From contig NZ_POXP01000003.1 in assembly GCF_003044935.1 (NCBI RefSeq), forward strand, positions 282,807 to 346,806: a stretch of 64,000 bases of DNA, written 5' to 3'. Source of the DNA: Neisseria subflava. Its GTDB lineage: Bacteria; Pseudomonadota; Gammaproteobacteria; Burkholderiales; Neisseriaceae. Shown here one piece after another: positions 53,677 to 62,385 of the stretch. Under the pieces are notes generated by a model. That model saw nothing but the letters and a program-made list of their open reading frames with translations. It did not search any database and was not told where the DNA came from. A program made the translations under genes and the position numbers. The stretch's first letter is position 1; each line of letters starts with the position of its first letter.

Positions 53677-55614
53677 TCAATCCTGAGCCAGCGCATCAAT
53701 CGGGTTGAGCTTGGAAGCCTTGTTGGCAGGCATAAAGCCGAATGCGACACCGATGGCGGTGGAGCAGACCACTGCGCCGATGACGGAAGTCATGGAAATG
53801 CTCATCGGGAAGTTGGTGACAAAGTAGTTGAACACCAGGCTGATGCTTGCGGACAACAATACACCTGACAGGCCGCCGATGATACAGATTAAAACGGCTT
53901 CAATCAGAAACTGCTGCAAAATATTGTTGCGGCGTGCGCCGATTGCCATGCGGACGCCAATTTCTTTGGTGCGCTCGGTAACGGAAACCAGCATGATGTT
54001 CATCACGCCGATGCCGCCGACCACCAAAGAGATGACCGCAATGGAAGAAATCAGCAGCGTCATGGTACCGGTCGTGCTTTCAACCATTTCTTTGATGCTG
54101 TCGCTGTTGTTCATAAAGAAGTCTTCTGTACCGTGGCGTGCTTTCAGCAGCTCGGTCAGGCTTTTTTCGGCAACTTGCGTGTTGGCATCGTCTTTGATTT
54201 TGACAACGATGGAGTTAGTATGGCTCTCACCGGTAATTTGATGCATGACCGTTGTATAAGGCGACCAAAGCATCAGTGAGTCGGAATTACCAAACGAGTT
54301 GTCATCCTTTTTCATAATGCCGATGACGGTTAACGGGCGTTTTTTGAAAAGGATGGTTTTGCCTAAAGGATTGACACCTTCGCCGAAGAGTTTGGTTTTG
54401 GTGTTTTGGTCGATGACGACGACTTGGGCATCGGTTTTTACATCGTCATCATCAAACAGACGGCCTTCTTCCAATTTTAAACCGCGCACGTCGAAATATT
54501 GTTCGCCTACGCCGTAAAGCGAGGCAGTCAGGTCGGTGTTGCGGTAGGTCAATGTGCCGCTGGAGTTGGTTTGAGGGGTGGCAGAGGCGACGTAGCTTTG
54601 TTGGCTGATGGCTTTTGCGTCATTAATCGTCAGTGTCTTGATCCGTCCGCTTCTACGGTCGCCAAAACCACGGCCGGGGAAGATACTGATGGTGTTTGTG
54701 CCCATCGAGTTGATGTCTTCCAAGATTTTTTGTTGCGAGCCATTACCTAAGGCTACTACCGATACCACCGAAGCGATACCGATGATAATACCCAGCATGG
54801 TCAGCAGCGAACGCATTTTGTGCGCCATAATCGCCTGTACCGACATTTTGAATGCTTCCATAAATTGATCGTAATAAAACGACCAAGAAGCTTTTTCTTT
54901 AATCCTCTCCACTTTGCTTGGCGGAATATCCGGATTTTTAGACGTGTCGGAAATAATCTGACCGTCGCGGATTTCGATGACGCGGTTTGCGTTTGCCGCA
55001 ATGCCCGGATCGTGGGTGACCATAATCACGGTATGCCCGTCTTCGTGCAGCTTGTGGATGATTTCCATCACGTTTTTACCGCTGGCGGTATCCAATGCGC
55101 CGGTCGGCTCGTCGGCAAAGATGATTTCGCCGCCGTTCATCAACGCGCGCGCAATCGAAACGCGTTGTTGCTGACCGCCGGAAAGTTCGCTGGGTTTGTT
55201 GCCTTCTTTATTTTGCAAACCCAAATCGCCCAACAGTTTTTCCGCACGTTCCGCGCGCTCTTTGCTGTCCATGCCCATATATACGGCAGGCAGGGCGACG
55301 TTATCTCGGGCGGTCAGCGAGCTTAACAGGTTGTAACGCTGGAAAATAAAGCCGAAACGCTCACGGCGCAAAGCCGCCAGCTCATCTGGCTGCATTTGCG
55401 ATGTTTCGATGCCGTCGATTTGATAAGAGCCGGAAGTGGCGGTATCCAGACAGCCCAAGATATTCATCAGCGTCGATTTGCCTGAACCGGACTGGCCGAT
55501 AATCGCCACAAAGTCGCCTTTTTCAATAGAAAGGCTGACATCTTTCAATACGTGCACACGGTTTTCACCGCTACCGAAAAAACGGTTGATATTCTTACAT
55601 TCGATTAAACTCAT
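53677..55614 (-). CDS. macB: MacB, ABC-type tripartite efflux transporter
   Basis: A 645-residue fused transporter. The N-terminal ATPase has GQSGSGKSTLMNILG, LSGGQQQRVSIARALM, IIFADEPTGALD and VIMVTHDPGIAA. A membrane helix follows (~275-295), a large periplasmic domain, and three C-terminal helices (LLISSIAVISLVVGGIGVMN). It exports macrolides, peptides or other substrates with MacA. Uptake-sequence hairpin before it (55650-55690). Confidence 0.94.
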   Translation of the reverse strand: MSLIECKNINRFFGSGENRVHVLKDVSLSIEKGDFVAIIGQSGSGKSTLMNILGCLDTATSGSYQIDGIETSQMQPDELAALRRERFGFIFQRYNLLSSLTARDNVALPAVYMGMDSKERAERAEKLLGDLGLQNKEGNKPSELSGGQQQRVSIARALMNGGEIIFADEPTGALDTASGKNVMEIIHKLHEDGHTVIMVTHDPGIAANANRVIEIRDGQIISDTSKNPDIPPSKVERIKEKASWSFYYDQFMEAFKMSVQAIMAHKMRSLLTMLGIIIGIASVVSVVALGNGSQQKILEDINSMGTNTISIFPGRGFGDRRSGRIKTLTINDAKAISQQSYVASATPQTNSSGTLTYRNTDLTASLYGVGEQYFDVRGLKLEEGRLFDDDDVKTDAQVVVIDQNTKTKLFGEGVNPLGKTILFKKRPLTVIGIMKKDDNSFGNSDSLMLWSPYTTVMHQITGESHTNSIVVKIKDDANTQVAEKSLTELLKARHGTEDFFMNNSDSIKEMVESTTGTMTLLISSIAVISLVVGGIGVMNIMLVSVTERTKEIGVRMAIGARRNNILQQFLIEAVLICIIGGLSGVLLSASISLVFNYFVTNFPMSISMTSVIGAVVCSTAIGVAFGFMPANKASKLNPIDALAQD

Positions 55615-55649
55615 AATCTTTCCGGGCGAAAAATAGAAATACAGGAACT

Positions 55650-55690
55650 AAGGCCGTCTGAAACACAGCCAAACCTTTCAGACGGCCTTA
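55650..55690. repeat. Opposed DUS pair between macA and macB
   Basis: AAGGCCGTCTGAAA and TTTCAGACGGCCTT separated by about 13 bases. Located within a gene pair expected to be one operon, so it is not likely a full terminator. Confidence 0.6.
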
Positions 55691-55695
55691 ATCAA

Positions 55696-56877
55696 TCAGC
55701 GAGGAGGGCCGCCGCCCATCATCGCGCGTTCACTGCTCTTATTCTTTTCATCTGCGCTCATTTCAGAAACGATCACTTTTTCGCCTTCTTTCAAGCCGCT
55801 TTTGATTTCAGTATTCATGTTGTCTTTCAAGCCGACGGTCACTTCGCGTTCTACCGCTTTATTGTCTGCGCCCAAAATGCTGACATAGGATTTGCCGTTA
55901 TGTTTTTTCACGGTCAGCGTCGGTACCAGTAAAACATTCTTCACGCCGTTGATTTCGATCGTGTTTTGAGTGGTCATACCGATGGAAAGTTTGCCTTCGG
56001 GATTCGGCACCAGGGCGCGGGCATAGTAGTAAATCGCATTGGAAGTCGTGTCCGTGCTGCTGGTGTAGCTGCCCAAAGACATGGTGGTCAAGCCGGGGTC
56101 GACACTGTCTAATTTCGCTTTAATCGGGGTGTCCGGCTCGGACAAAATGGTGAACGAAATATCCTGACCGGCTTTGACTTTCGTGATGTCGCCTTCGGCA
56201 ATCTGCATTTTGTTTAACATGGTTTCCAAGTTGGCCAGTTGGATAATGGTCGGCGTAGATTGAGCCGCATTGACGGATTGGCCTTCTTCAACAGGAATGG
56301 CGACCACGGTGCCGTCCATGGTAGCGGTAATCCGCGTGTGGCCCAGTTCGGATTCAGCCGTATTAATCGAGATTTTTGATTGTTTGATGGAGGCCTTCAG
56401 TTCGGCGACATTCGCTTTGGCTGCGGCTAAAGAGTCTTGTGCAGATTCCAAATTTTCTTTGGAAGTGGCCTGTTCTTTCCATAAGGCAAGTTCGCGTTTA
56501 TATTTTTTCTCCGCACTGGAAAGCGCGATTTCGGCAGAAACCAATTTTGCCTGATAGGTTTCCAGTTTGGATTTTTCGGTATTTAAGGTATTGATCTGAT
56601 TGGTTGAGTCGATTTCCGCAATCAGATCGCCTTTTTTCACTTGTTGGCCCAGTTTCACATACAGTTTTTTAATCTGACCTGAAGCTTCCGCGCCTACGGA
56701 TACTAAATTGGAAGGTGAGATTTCGCCGGTTGCCGACACGGTTTGACGGATATCGCCGCGTTTGACCACTTCCGTAATAAAAGAAGACTGAGGCTCAGGC
56801 TTCATCAAAGACCAGCCGCCGAAAGCCGCTGCTACTACAACAGCCGTACCGGCCGCCCACTTGAAAACTTTAGACAT
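55696..56877 (-). CDS. macA: MacA, periplasmic adaptor of MacAB
   Basis: A 393-residue membrane-fusion protein: N-terminal anchor (VFKWAAGTAVVVAAAFGGWSL), lipoyl half (VSATGEISPSNLVSVGAEASGQI, cited in part), a long alpha-hairpin coiled coil (~95-180), the second lipoyl half (GTVVAIPVEEGQSVNAAQS), a beta-barrel, and a C-terminal domain ending in PP-R. It bridges MacB and an outer channel. Upstream on the minus strand is a GCCGAC/GTCGGC hairpin (56974-56994) and an A/T-rich promoter region. In gonococci MisR is reported to act on related loci; that is not shown here. Confidence 0.94.
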   Translation of the reverse strand: MSKVFKWAAGTAVVVAAAFGGWSLMKPEPQSSFITEVVKRGDIRQTVSATGEISPSNLVSVGAEASGQIKKLYVKLGQQVKKGDLIAEIDSTNQINTLNTEKSKLETYQAKLVSAEIALSSAEKKYKRELALWKEQATSKENLESAQDSLAAAKANVAELKASIKQSKISINTAESELGHTRITATMDGTVVAIPVEEGQSVNAAQSTPTIIQLANLETMLNKMQIAEGDITKVKAGQDISFTILSEPDTPIKAKLDSVDPGLTTMSLGSYTSSTDTTSNAIYYYARALVPNPEGKLSIGMTTQNTIEINGVKNVLLVPTLTVKKHNGKSYVSILGADNKAVEREVTVGLKDNMNTEIKSGLKEGEKVIVSEMSADEKNKSSERAMMGGGPPR

Positions 56878-57121
56878 ATAAAAGGAACCAATTCAATAAA
56901 ATAACGTTGCAGACAAGCAATAAATGTATGTTGGAGACAAAAAAACAACTGGATTTTACTGTAAAGTCCAAGGCCGACCAAGAGACAGTCGGCTTAAATT
57001 GAAGTTTAACTTATTGAAATAAAAAATAAAGGGCAGTAAGTATTTTTCAGAACTTGCACCTCATTTACATAAATTCCCAAACTCCCTCCGTATCTGAACA
57101 TTTAAGCCGCAAGAAAACGAC

Positions 57122-57127
57122 TATAAT
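57122..57127 (+). promoter_or_regulatory. Probable -10 element of pilV
   Basis: Perfect TATAAT 38 bp before the pilV ATG; no good -35 was found at 16-18 bp. The 288-bp macA-pilV divergent gap holds this and the 56974-56994 hairpin. Confidence 0.5.
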
Positions 57128-57165
57128 ATTCATGTCTTATTCTAATTATTCACGACATAAATACA

Positions 57166-57579
57166 ATGAAACACCAACAAGGCTTCACGCTTATCGAGCT
57201 GCTGATAGTCGTTGTGATTGCAGCCATTCTTGCTACCATCGCATATCCGTCTTATCAAAACTACATCCGCCAAACGCGTCTCGCATCCGTCCGCACACAG
57301 ATGCTGCATAATGCCCAACAACTTGAACGCTACTATACTCAAAGAAGTACTTTTGTAGGGTTTCCTCCTGAAAATTTGCAGCAGAATCAATATTTCGATA
57401 TTAGTTTTTCCGAAGGTGCGGATCCTTCCGATTCAGGTTATATTTTGAAGGCTGTACCCAACAAAGAAACCAATGCCTATGAAACTTGTACTGTTTATTA
57501 CAACGACAGCGGTATCATTTGGGCAAACAGCGATAAACAAAACTGCCCCGGTTATGAAACGCCCCTAGATGAGAAATAA
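57166..57579 (+). CDS. pilV: Minor type IV pilin PilV
   Basis: This 137-residue prepilin has a short leader (MKHQQG) cut before FTLIELLIVVVIAAILATIAYPSYQNYI (core FTLIELLIVVV), with the conserved Glu5. The globular part has LASVRTQMLHNAQQLERYY, and a C-terminal disulfide pair (YETCTVYY ... NCPGYE). This pattern matches meningococcal PilV, a minor pilin affecting adhesion and signalling, and the gene is beside macA as in meningococcus. It is not ComP (the DUS receptor) or PilX by these motifs. Confidence 0.82.
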   Translation: MKHQQGFTLIELLIVVVIAAILATIAYPSYQNYIRQTRLASVRTQMLHNAQQLERYYTQRSTFVGFPPENLQQNQYFDISFSEGADPSDSGYILKAVPNKETNAYETCTVYYNDSGIIWANSDKQNCPGYETPLDEK

Positions 57580-57581
57580 AC

Positions 57582-57612
57582 AAAGGCCGTCTGAAATTCA
57601 GACGGCCTTTTT
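57582..57612. terminator. Bidirectional DUS terminator after pilV
   Basis: AAAGGCCGTCTGAA / TTCAGACGGCCTTT with almost no loop, followed by TTTG, 3 bp after the pilV stop; convergent with nusB. Confidence 0.75.
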
Positions 57613-57687
57613 GATGGTTTGGCTGTATAAGCACATTAGCTTAAACAGGGCAAAGATCAGTAATTTTGACCTGATGTGAAGTCAATC

Positions 57688-58116
57688 TTAGCCTTTGCGG
57701 CGCGGTTCGTTAGGGCGGATACGGGAAGCCAGTTGGTCGAGGATGCCGTTGACGAATTTATGGCCATCGGTGCCGCCGAAAGTTTTGGTGACTTCGATGG
57801 CTTCATTGATGATGACGGGGTAGGGGGTCTCAGGCATGGTGCTTAGCTCATGGCAGGCAACCAGCAAAACGGCGCGTTCGATAGGACTGAGGTCTTTTTC
57901 GTCGCGGTCGAGCAGGGGGCTGATTTTTTCCATGTATTCTTCGGCATGGGTTTGTGCGCCGAAAAACAGTTTGTTGAACAGCTCTTCATCCATATTGGAT
58001 GTTTGGGACAGTTCGTGGATGTTTTTGGCGATTTCGGGAGCGGCAGTTTTGTTGATGCCTGCTTGATAAATGGCTTGTACGGCAAGCTCGCGTGCGCGGC
58101 GGCGTGGGCTTTTCAT
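57688..58116 (-). CDS. nusB: Transcription antitermination factor NusB
   Basis: A 142-residue all-helical protein with the NusB pattern: RRRARELAVQAIYQ, then LSPIERAVLLVACHEL, VIINEAIEVTKTFGGTDGHKFVNGILDQ. It binds rRNA boxA with NusE (S10) for rRNA antitermination. It follows ribH on the minus strand, a common order. A DUS hairpin lies between the two. Confidence 0.94.
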   Translation of the reverse strand: MKSPRRRARELAVQAIYQAGINKTAAPEIAKNIHELSQTSNMDEELFNKLFFGAQTHAEEYMEKISPLLDRDEKDLSPIERAVLLVACHELSTMPETPYPVIINEAIEVTKTFGGTDGHKFVNGILDQLASRIRPNEPRRKG

Positions 58117-58168
58117 GGGTATTCCTTGTGAAGAGAGTGCCGATGGTTGTCGGCTGAATATTGAATGA

Positions 58169-58208
58169 TTCAGACGGCCTCAATGTCATGATTGAGAGGC
58201 CGTCTGAA
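58169..58208. terminator. Extended DUS hairpin between ribH and nusB
   Basis: TTCAGACGGCCTCAAT pairs with ATTGAGAGGCCGTCTGAA (one bulge), loop GTCATG. No T-run, so read-through to nusB is likely. Confidence 0.55.
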
Positions 58209-58237
58209 AATATGCGGTATTCAATACGGGGAGAAGC

Positions 58238-58717
58238 TTATTCTTCGTCGTCTTCGTATTGTTCTGACAAAAGATGGTTGACCAAGTTGGCACATTCTAC
58301 GGCAACTTTGGCTGCATCGGAGGCTTTTTCTTCGATACGCGCAACGGCTTGTTCGTCGTTTTCAGTCGTCAGGATGGCGTTGGCGATAGGGATGTTGTAG
58401 TCAAGGGCAACGCGGCTGACACCTGCGCCGGACTCATTGGATACCAATTCAAAGTGGTAGGTTTCGCCACGAATGACAACGCCGATGGCAATCAGGGCAT
58501 CGAATTGTTCGGATGAAGCGAGGTTCATCAGCGCGATAGGCACTTCAAGCGCGCCAGGGACGGTGGCAAGCGTGATGTTGTCTTCGGATACGCCCAATTC
58601 TTTTAAGGTGCGGCAGCATACTTTGACCATTTCGCTGCCAATTTCGTTGGTGAAGCGGGCTTGAACGATGCCGATGCGCAGGTTGGTACCATCGAGGCGT
58701 GGTTCGATAATATTCAT
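58238..58717 (-). CDS. ribH: 6,7-dimethyl-8-ribityllumazine synthase RibH
   Basis: A 159-residue enzyme of the penultimate riboflavin step. Motifs: [44 protein letters not shown] (catalytic His within GETYHF), and [12 protein letters not shown]. The tail is strongly acidic (EQYEDDEE). It supplies flavin, which the NosR/ApbE system here also uses. Confidence 0.95.
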   Translation of the reverse strand: MNIIEPRLDGTNLRIGIVQARFTNEIGSEMVKVCCRTLKELGVSEDNITLATVPGALEVPIALMNLASSEQFDALIAIGVVIRGETYHFELVSNESGAGVSRVALDYNIPIANAILTTENDEQAVARIEEKASDAAKVAVECANLVNHLLSEQYEDDEE

Positions 58718-58810
58718 GATGATTCCTTCAATATTTGTGAAATAGGGATTCGGCTTGGTTTCAGACGGCCTTGTTATAGGGAAGACCGTCTGAAACGAAA
58801 TGGGGATGGA

Positions 58811-59134
58811 TTATTCTTGCGGCTGCCAATCGGCAACGGCTTGGAACTCGCCGTCTTCGTTCAATTCCCACGCACTGCCTTCTGCCTGAGTCAGCATGGG
58901 CGCGATGTCGGGATTGTCTGCAGTAATGGCGGAGAGGCTGACAATGCTGAAATTGTCGGGGTTGTCGGTGTATTCGTCGGTTTCGTCGCCGCTGAAAATA
59001 CGCCAGCCGCTGTCGTTTTCAAATACGGGGGCTTCGCGGTAGAGGAAGCCGACGGGCTCGCCTTGTTCGGCGACGGTGTTGGTGACGATGCAGCGGTCGA
59101 GCGCTGCGGCCAATGCTTGGGCAAATTTGTTCAT
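58811..59134 (-). CDS. DUF2185 (Imm33-like) protein
   Basis: This 107-residue acidic protein has the DUF2185 pattern: DRCIVTNTVAEQGEPVGFLYRE, cited in part as CIVTNTVAEQ, then SGWRIFSGDETDEY and NPDNFSIVSL. The family includes stand-alone immunity-like proteins (Imm33), but no toxin gene is adjacent. Start at ATG 59134 (MNKFAQALAAAL); the frame stays open to 59407 but would run into the rnc region. No strong ribosome site. Function unknown. Confidence 0.7.
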   Translation of the reverse strand: MNKFAQALAAALDRCIVTNTVAEQGEPVGFLYREAPVFENDSGWRIFSGDETDEYTDNPDNFSIVSLSAITADNPDIAPMLTQAEGSAWELNEDGEFQAVADWQPQE

Positions 59135-59387
59135 GGAGTTGACAAAGAGATGATTTGGCATGATTTTACACGATTCGCCGCTTTTCCGCACGGATGTGTG
59201 CAGGGGCGGTTTGATGGTACAATGTCGATAAGTGCCGTCAGGTTTGAACATGACGGTTTTTGATTGTTTATCGGCTTGAGGGACGCAAGAAACAATGAGC
59301 CAAAATAAAAAAGTTGCCGGTGTAGCCTTTTTATTTTGTTTCACTGCGGATGAGGCGTGCTTTCCGGCTGTTTTTTGAAAGTATGGA

Positions 59388-60107
59388 ATGAAATCTGATT
59401 TGCTCAAACAGAAGGCGCATCGAGCGATTCAAAAGCGTCTGGGCTATGAGTTCCGCAATATGGAGCTGCTCCAGCAGGCTTTGACCCACCGCAGCTACAA
59501 TGCCAAACACAATGAACGTTTTGAATTTGTCGGCGATTCGATTTTGAACTATTCCGTGGCGCGGATGTTGTTTGACGCGTTTCCGAAATTGTCGGAAGGC
59601 GAGTTGTCGCGGATGCGCGCGGCTTTGGTGAATGAAGGTGTCTTGGCTGAAATCGCGTTGGAAATGAATGTCGGCGACGGTTTGTATTTGGGTGCCGGCG
59701 AGTTGAAGAGCGGCGGTTTCAGACGGCCTTCGATTTTGGCGGATGCGATGGAGGCGATGTTTGCGGCGGTCAGTTTTGACGCGGATTTTTCTGCGGCGGA
59801 AAAAGTGGTTCGCCATTTGTTTGCGGAACGCGTGAAACGTGCGGATTTGAATATCGGCAAGAAAGACAGTAAAACCGCTTTGCAGGAAGCCTTGCAGGCA
59901 CGTCGCTTTGCCCTGCCGAAATACCGAATCGAAGAGCAGGCGGAGCAGACGGCTGATGCGATGTTTGTGATTTCCTGCGATTTGGGCGAACTCGGTTTCA
60001 TCTGCAATGCACGCGGCAACAGTCGAAAAGTAGCCGAGCAAAAAGCGGCATGTGAAGCCTTAGAATGGTTGGAACAGAAGTTTCCTTTGAAAAAAGCTAA
60101 AAAATAA
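59388..60107 (+). CDS. rnc: Ribonuclease III
   Basis: A 239-residue dsRNA endonuclease: signature NERFEFVGDSILNY with acidic active-site residues, then ADAMEAMFAAVSFD, and a C-terminal dsRNA-binding domain (DSKTALQEALQARRFALPKY, GNSRKVAEQKAACEAL). It processes rRNA precursors and sRNA duplexes. An uptake sequence inside encodes GGFRRPS in a surface loop. era follows, as in many bacteria. Upstream, a 27-codon open frame at 59295-59378 is unconvincing. Confidence 0.95.
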   Translation: MKSDLLKQKAHRAIQKRLGYEFRNMELLQQALTHRSYNAKHNERFEFVGDSILNYSVARMLFDAFPKLSEGELSRMRAALVNEGVLAEIALEMNVGDGLYLGAGELKSGGFRRPSILADAMEAMFAAVSFDADFSAAEKVVRHLFAERVKRADLNIGKKDSKTALQEALQARRFALPKYRIEEQAEQTADAMFVISCDLGELGFICNARGNSRKVAEQKAACEALEWLEQKFPLKKAKK

Positions 60108-60109
60108 TA

Positions 60110-60152
60110 TTTCAGACGGCCTTTGAGAAAATGCAAAGGCCGTCTGAAACAA
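60110..60152. repeat. Opposed DUS pair between rnc and era
   Basis: ATTTCAGACGGCCTTT and AAAGGCCGTCTGAAAC with about 12 bases between. Probably not a strong terminator since era follows on the same strand. Confidence 0.6.
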
Positions 60153-60171
60153 TCAAGAAAGTCATATATAA

Positions 60172-61101
60172 ATGGATATCGAAACCTTTTTGCAAAACGA
60201 GTCGCAACACCCGACGGATTATCGTTGCGGCTTTGTGGCCATCGTGGGTCGCCCGAATGTCGGCAAATCCACGTTGATGAACCATTTAATCGGTCAGAAA
60301 ATCAGTATCACCAGTAAAAAAGCACAAACCACGCGCAATCGTGTAACCGGTATTTACACCGACGACACGGCGCAATTTGTGTTTGTCGATACGCCGGGTT
60401 TTCAAACCAATCATCGCAATGCCTTGAATGACCGTCTTAATCAAAACGTAACCGAAGCGTTGAGCGGCGTGGACGTGGTGGTTTTTGTGGTGGAGGCCAT
60501 GCGCTTTACCGATGCCGACCGCGTGGTGTTGAAGCAGTTGCCTAAGCATACGCCTGTGGTATTGGTGGTCAATAAAATCGATAAAGATAAAGCCAAAGAT
60601 AAATTTGCGCTTGAGGCTTTTATCAATGAAGTGCGGCAAGAGTTTGAGTTTACCGCCAGCGAGGCAGTTAGCGCGAAACATGGCCTGCGTATTGCCAATC
60701 TGCTGGAACTGCTCAAGCCGTATCTGCCGGAAAGTATCCCGATGTATCCGGAAGATATGGTGACGGATAAATCCAGCCGATTCCTGGCGATGGAAATTGT
60801 GCGCGAAAAATTGTTCCGCTATTTGGGCGAAGAGTTGCCGTATGCGATGAATGTTGAAGTGGAGCAGTTTGAGGAAGAGGAAAGCGGACTGTTCCGCATT
60901 TATATCGCGGTGTTGGTCGATAAAGACAGCCAAAAGGCGATTTTGATTGGTAAGGGTGGGGAGAAATTGAAGAAAATTTCTACTGAAGCCCGCCTTGATA
61001 TGGAAAAATTATTTGATACCAAAGTCTTTTTGAAGATTTGGGTGAAAGTGAAATCCGGTTGGGCAGACGATATTCGTTTTTTGCGCGAATTGGGATTGTG
61101 A
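60172..61101 (+). CDS. era: GTPase Era
   Basis: A 309-residue GTPase for 30S maturation: G1 GRPNVGKST, G2 region KAQTTRNRVTGIY, G3 DTPGFQ, G4 NKIDK, then G5 SAKHG, followed by a KH domain (KAILIGKGGEKLKKIS) that binds the 16S 3' end. It is upstream-linked to rnc, and with YbeY (also here) works in rRNA processing. Confidence 0.96.
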   Translation: MDIETFLQNESQHPTDYRCGFVAIVGRPNVGKSTLMNHLIGQKISITSKKAQTTRNRVTGIYTDDTAQFVFVDTPGFQTNHRNALNDRLNQNVTEALSGVDVVVFVVEAMRFTDADRVVLKQLPKHTPVVLVVNKIDKDKAKDKFALEAFINEVRQEFEFTASEAVSAKHGLRIANLLELLKPYLPESIPMYPEDMVTDKSSRFLAMEIVREKLFRYLGEELPYAMNVEVEQFEEEESGLFRIYIAVLVDKDSQKAILIGKGGEKLKKISTEARLDMEKLFDTKVFLKIWVKVKSGWADDIRFLRELGL

Positions 61102-61117
61102 TTTAATGTGTTTGAAC

Positions 61118-61151
61118 AAAGGCCGTCTGAAAAATTTTCAGACGGCCTTTT
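61118..61151. terminator. Bidirectional DUS terminator between era and coaBC
   Basis: AAAGGCCGTCTGAAAA / TTTTCAGACGGCCTTT, 2-base loop, then TGTTTTG; between convergent genes. Confidence 0.75.
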
Positions 61152-61162
61152 GTTTTGTTTGA

Positions 61163-62341
61163 TTAAGCCAATAATTCAGCCAGGCGTTTGACGATTTCAT
61201 CCGCTGCTTGGCGTTTGGATGTTTCCGGAAATGAGGTTTCGGCAAGGTCATCAATAATGGTGATTTGATTGGTTGGCTTACCCATGGAAACGGAAACTTG
61301 GTTGGCCACCAGCATCGGTACGTTTTTGCGCAAACGTTTTGCTCGTGCAAATTCCAAAACCTGATGGCTTTCTGCAGCAAAGCCGACGCAGAATGGTGGA
61401 GAAGGCAAGGCGGCAACGGATGCGAGAATATCCGGATTTTCCGTCAGTTCGAGAACCGGGGGCTGATTGCCGTTTTTCTTCAGTTTCTCGTTGCTGCTGT
61501 TTTTGACTTTATAGTCTGCAACGGCTGCGACGGAAATAAAGACATCTTGCGCATGGATATGGCAATGAACTGTCTGATACATGGCTTCTGCACTGACAGC
61601 CTGTTCGGAATGAGCCAAGCCTGCTGGCAGGGCCGTCTGAATTTGACCGTAAATCAGCGTGACTTTCGCTCCGGCAGCACGGCACGCACGCGCTAAAGCC
61701 ATGCCCATTTGTCCGCTGGAAATATTGGTAATGCCGCGGACAGGATCGATGGCTTCAAATGTTGCGCCGGCTGTAATCAGAACTTTTTTGCCGCTCAATA
61801 GCTTGGGTGTCCATAAATCCTCTAACAAATCTGCCAGATCGACCGCTTCGACCATTCTGCCTGTACCTGTTTCGCCGCAAGCCTGTTCGCCGCTGTTTGG
61901 GTAAAGCACGGTAATGCCGTCTGAAACCAGCTGCTCAATATTGCGCAGGTTGGCAGGGTTGCTCCACATTTCAACATTCATTGCAGGCGCAACAGCCAAA
62001 GGGCATTTCCTGGCTGCTACCAAGTTGGTCAGTAGATTATCAGCCAATCCGTTGGCAATTTTGGCAATCGTATTGGCAGTTGCGGGCGCAATAAGAAATG
62101 CGTCGGCTTCACGCGTCAGGTTGATGTGTGCCATGCCATTATTGGAAGCGCCTGAATAGGTATCCGATAAAACAGGATTGCCGGTTAAAGCTTGGAAAGT
62201 CAGTGGGGAGACAAATTCCGTCGCAGAATCTGTCATTACCACTGATACAGAATGTCCTTGCTTTTTCAGCAATCTGACCAGTTCACACGATTTATACGCC
62301 GCAATACCGCCGGTAATACCGAGGAGAATGTGTTTGCTCAT
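61163..62341 (-). CDS. coaBC: CoaBC, phosphopantothenate-cysteine ligase/decarboxylase
   Basis: A 392-residue bifunctional enzyme that makes 4'-phosphopantetheine for CoA. The N-terminal flavoprotein decarboxylase has ITGGIAAYKSCELVRLL, VAPAMNVEMW and the catalytic cysteine in GEQACGETGTGRM. The C-terminal ligase has ITAGATFEAIDPVRGITNISSG (core TAGAT) and VAAVADYKV. ATG 62341 (MSKHILLG) is preferred to 62356; both lack a clear ribosome site. It carries an AT-type uptake sequence near 61915 and an AG/GG variant near 61631. Confidence 0.93.
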   Translation of the reverse strand: MSKHILLGITGGIAAYKSCELVRLLKKQGHSVSVVMTDSATEFVSPLTFQALTGNPVLSDTYSGASNNGMAHINLTREADAFLIAPATANTIAKIANGLADNLLTNLVAARKCPLAVAPAMNVEMWSNPANLRNIEQLVSDGITVLYPNSGEQACGETGTGRMVEAVDLADLLEDLWTPKLLSGKKVLITAGATFEAIDPVRGITNISSGQMGMALARACRAAGAKVTLIYGQIQTALPAGLAHSEQAVSAEAMYQTVHCHIHAQDVFISVAAVADYKVKNSSNEKLKKNGNQPPVLELTENPDILASVAALPSPPFCVGFAAESHQVLEFARAKRLRKNVPMLVANQVSVSMGKPTNQITIIDDLAETSFPETSKRQAADEIVKRLAELLA

Positions 62342-62385
62342 AAATAATGGGTTCATGAAATGAGAGATATAGGAATCAAATTAAA

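Noticed and set aside
57054..57311. Frame overlapping the start of pilV
   Set aside because: It is out of frame with the clear prepilin signature and is rich in Cys/His without family resemblance.
59295..59378. 27-codon frame before rnc
   Set aside because: Too short, no ribosome site, and no resemblance to known leader peptides or to the membrane protein genes that often precede rnc.
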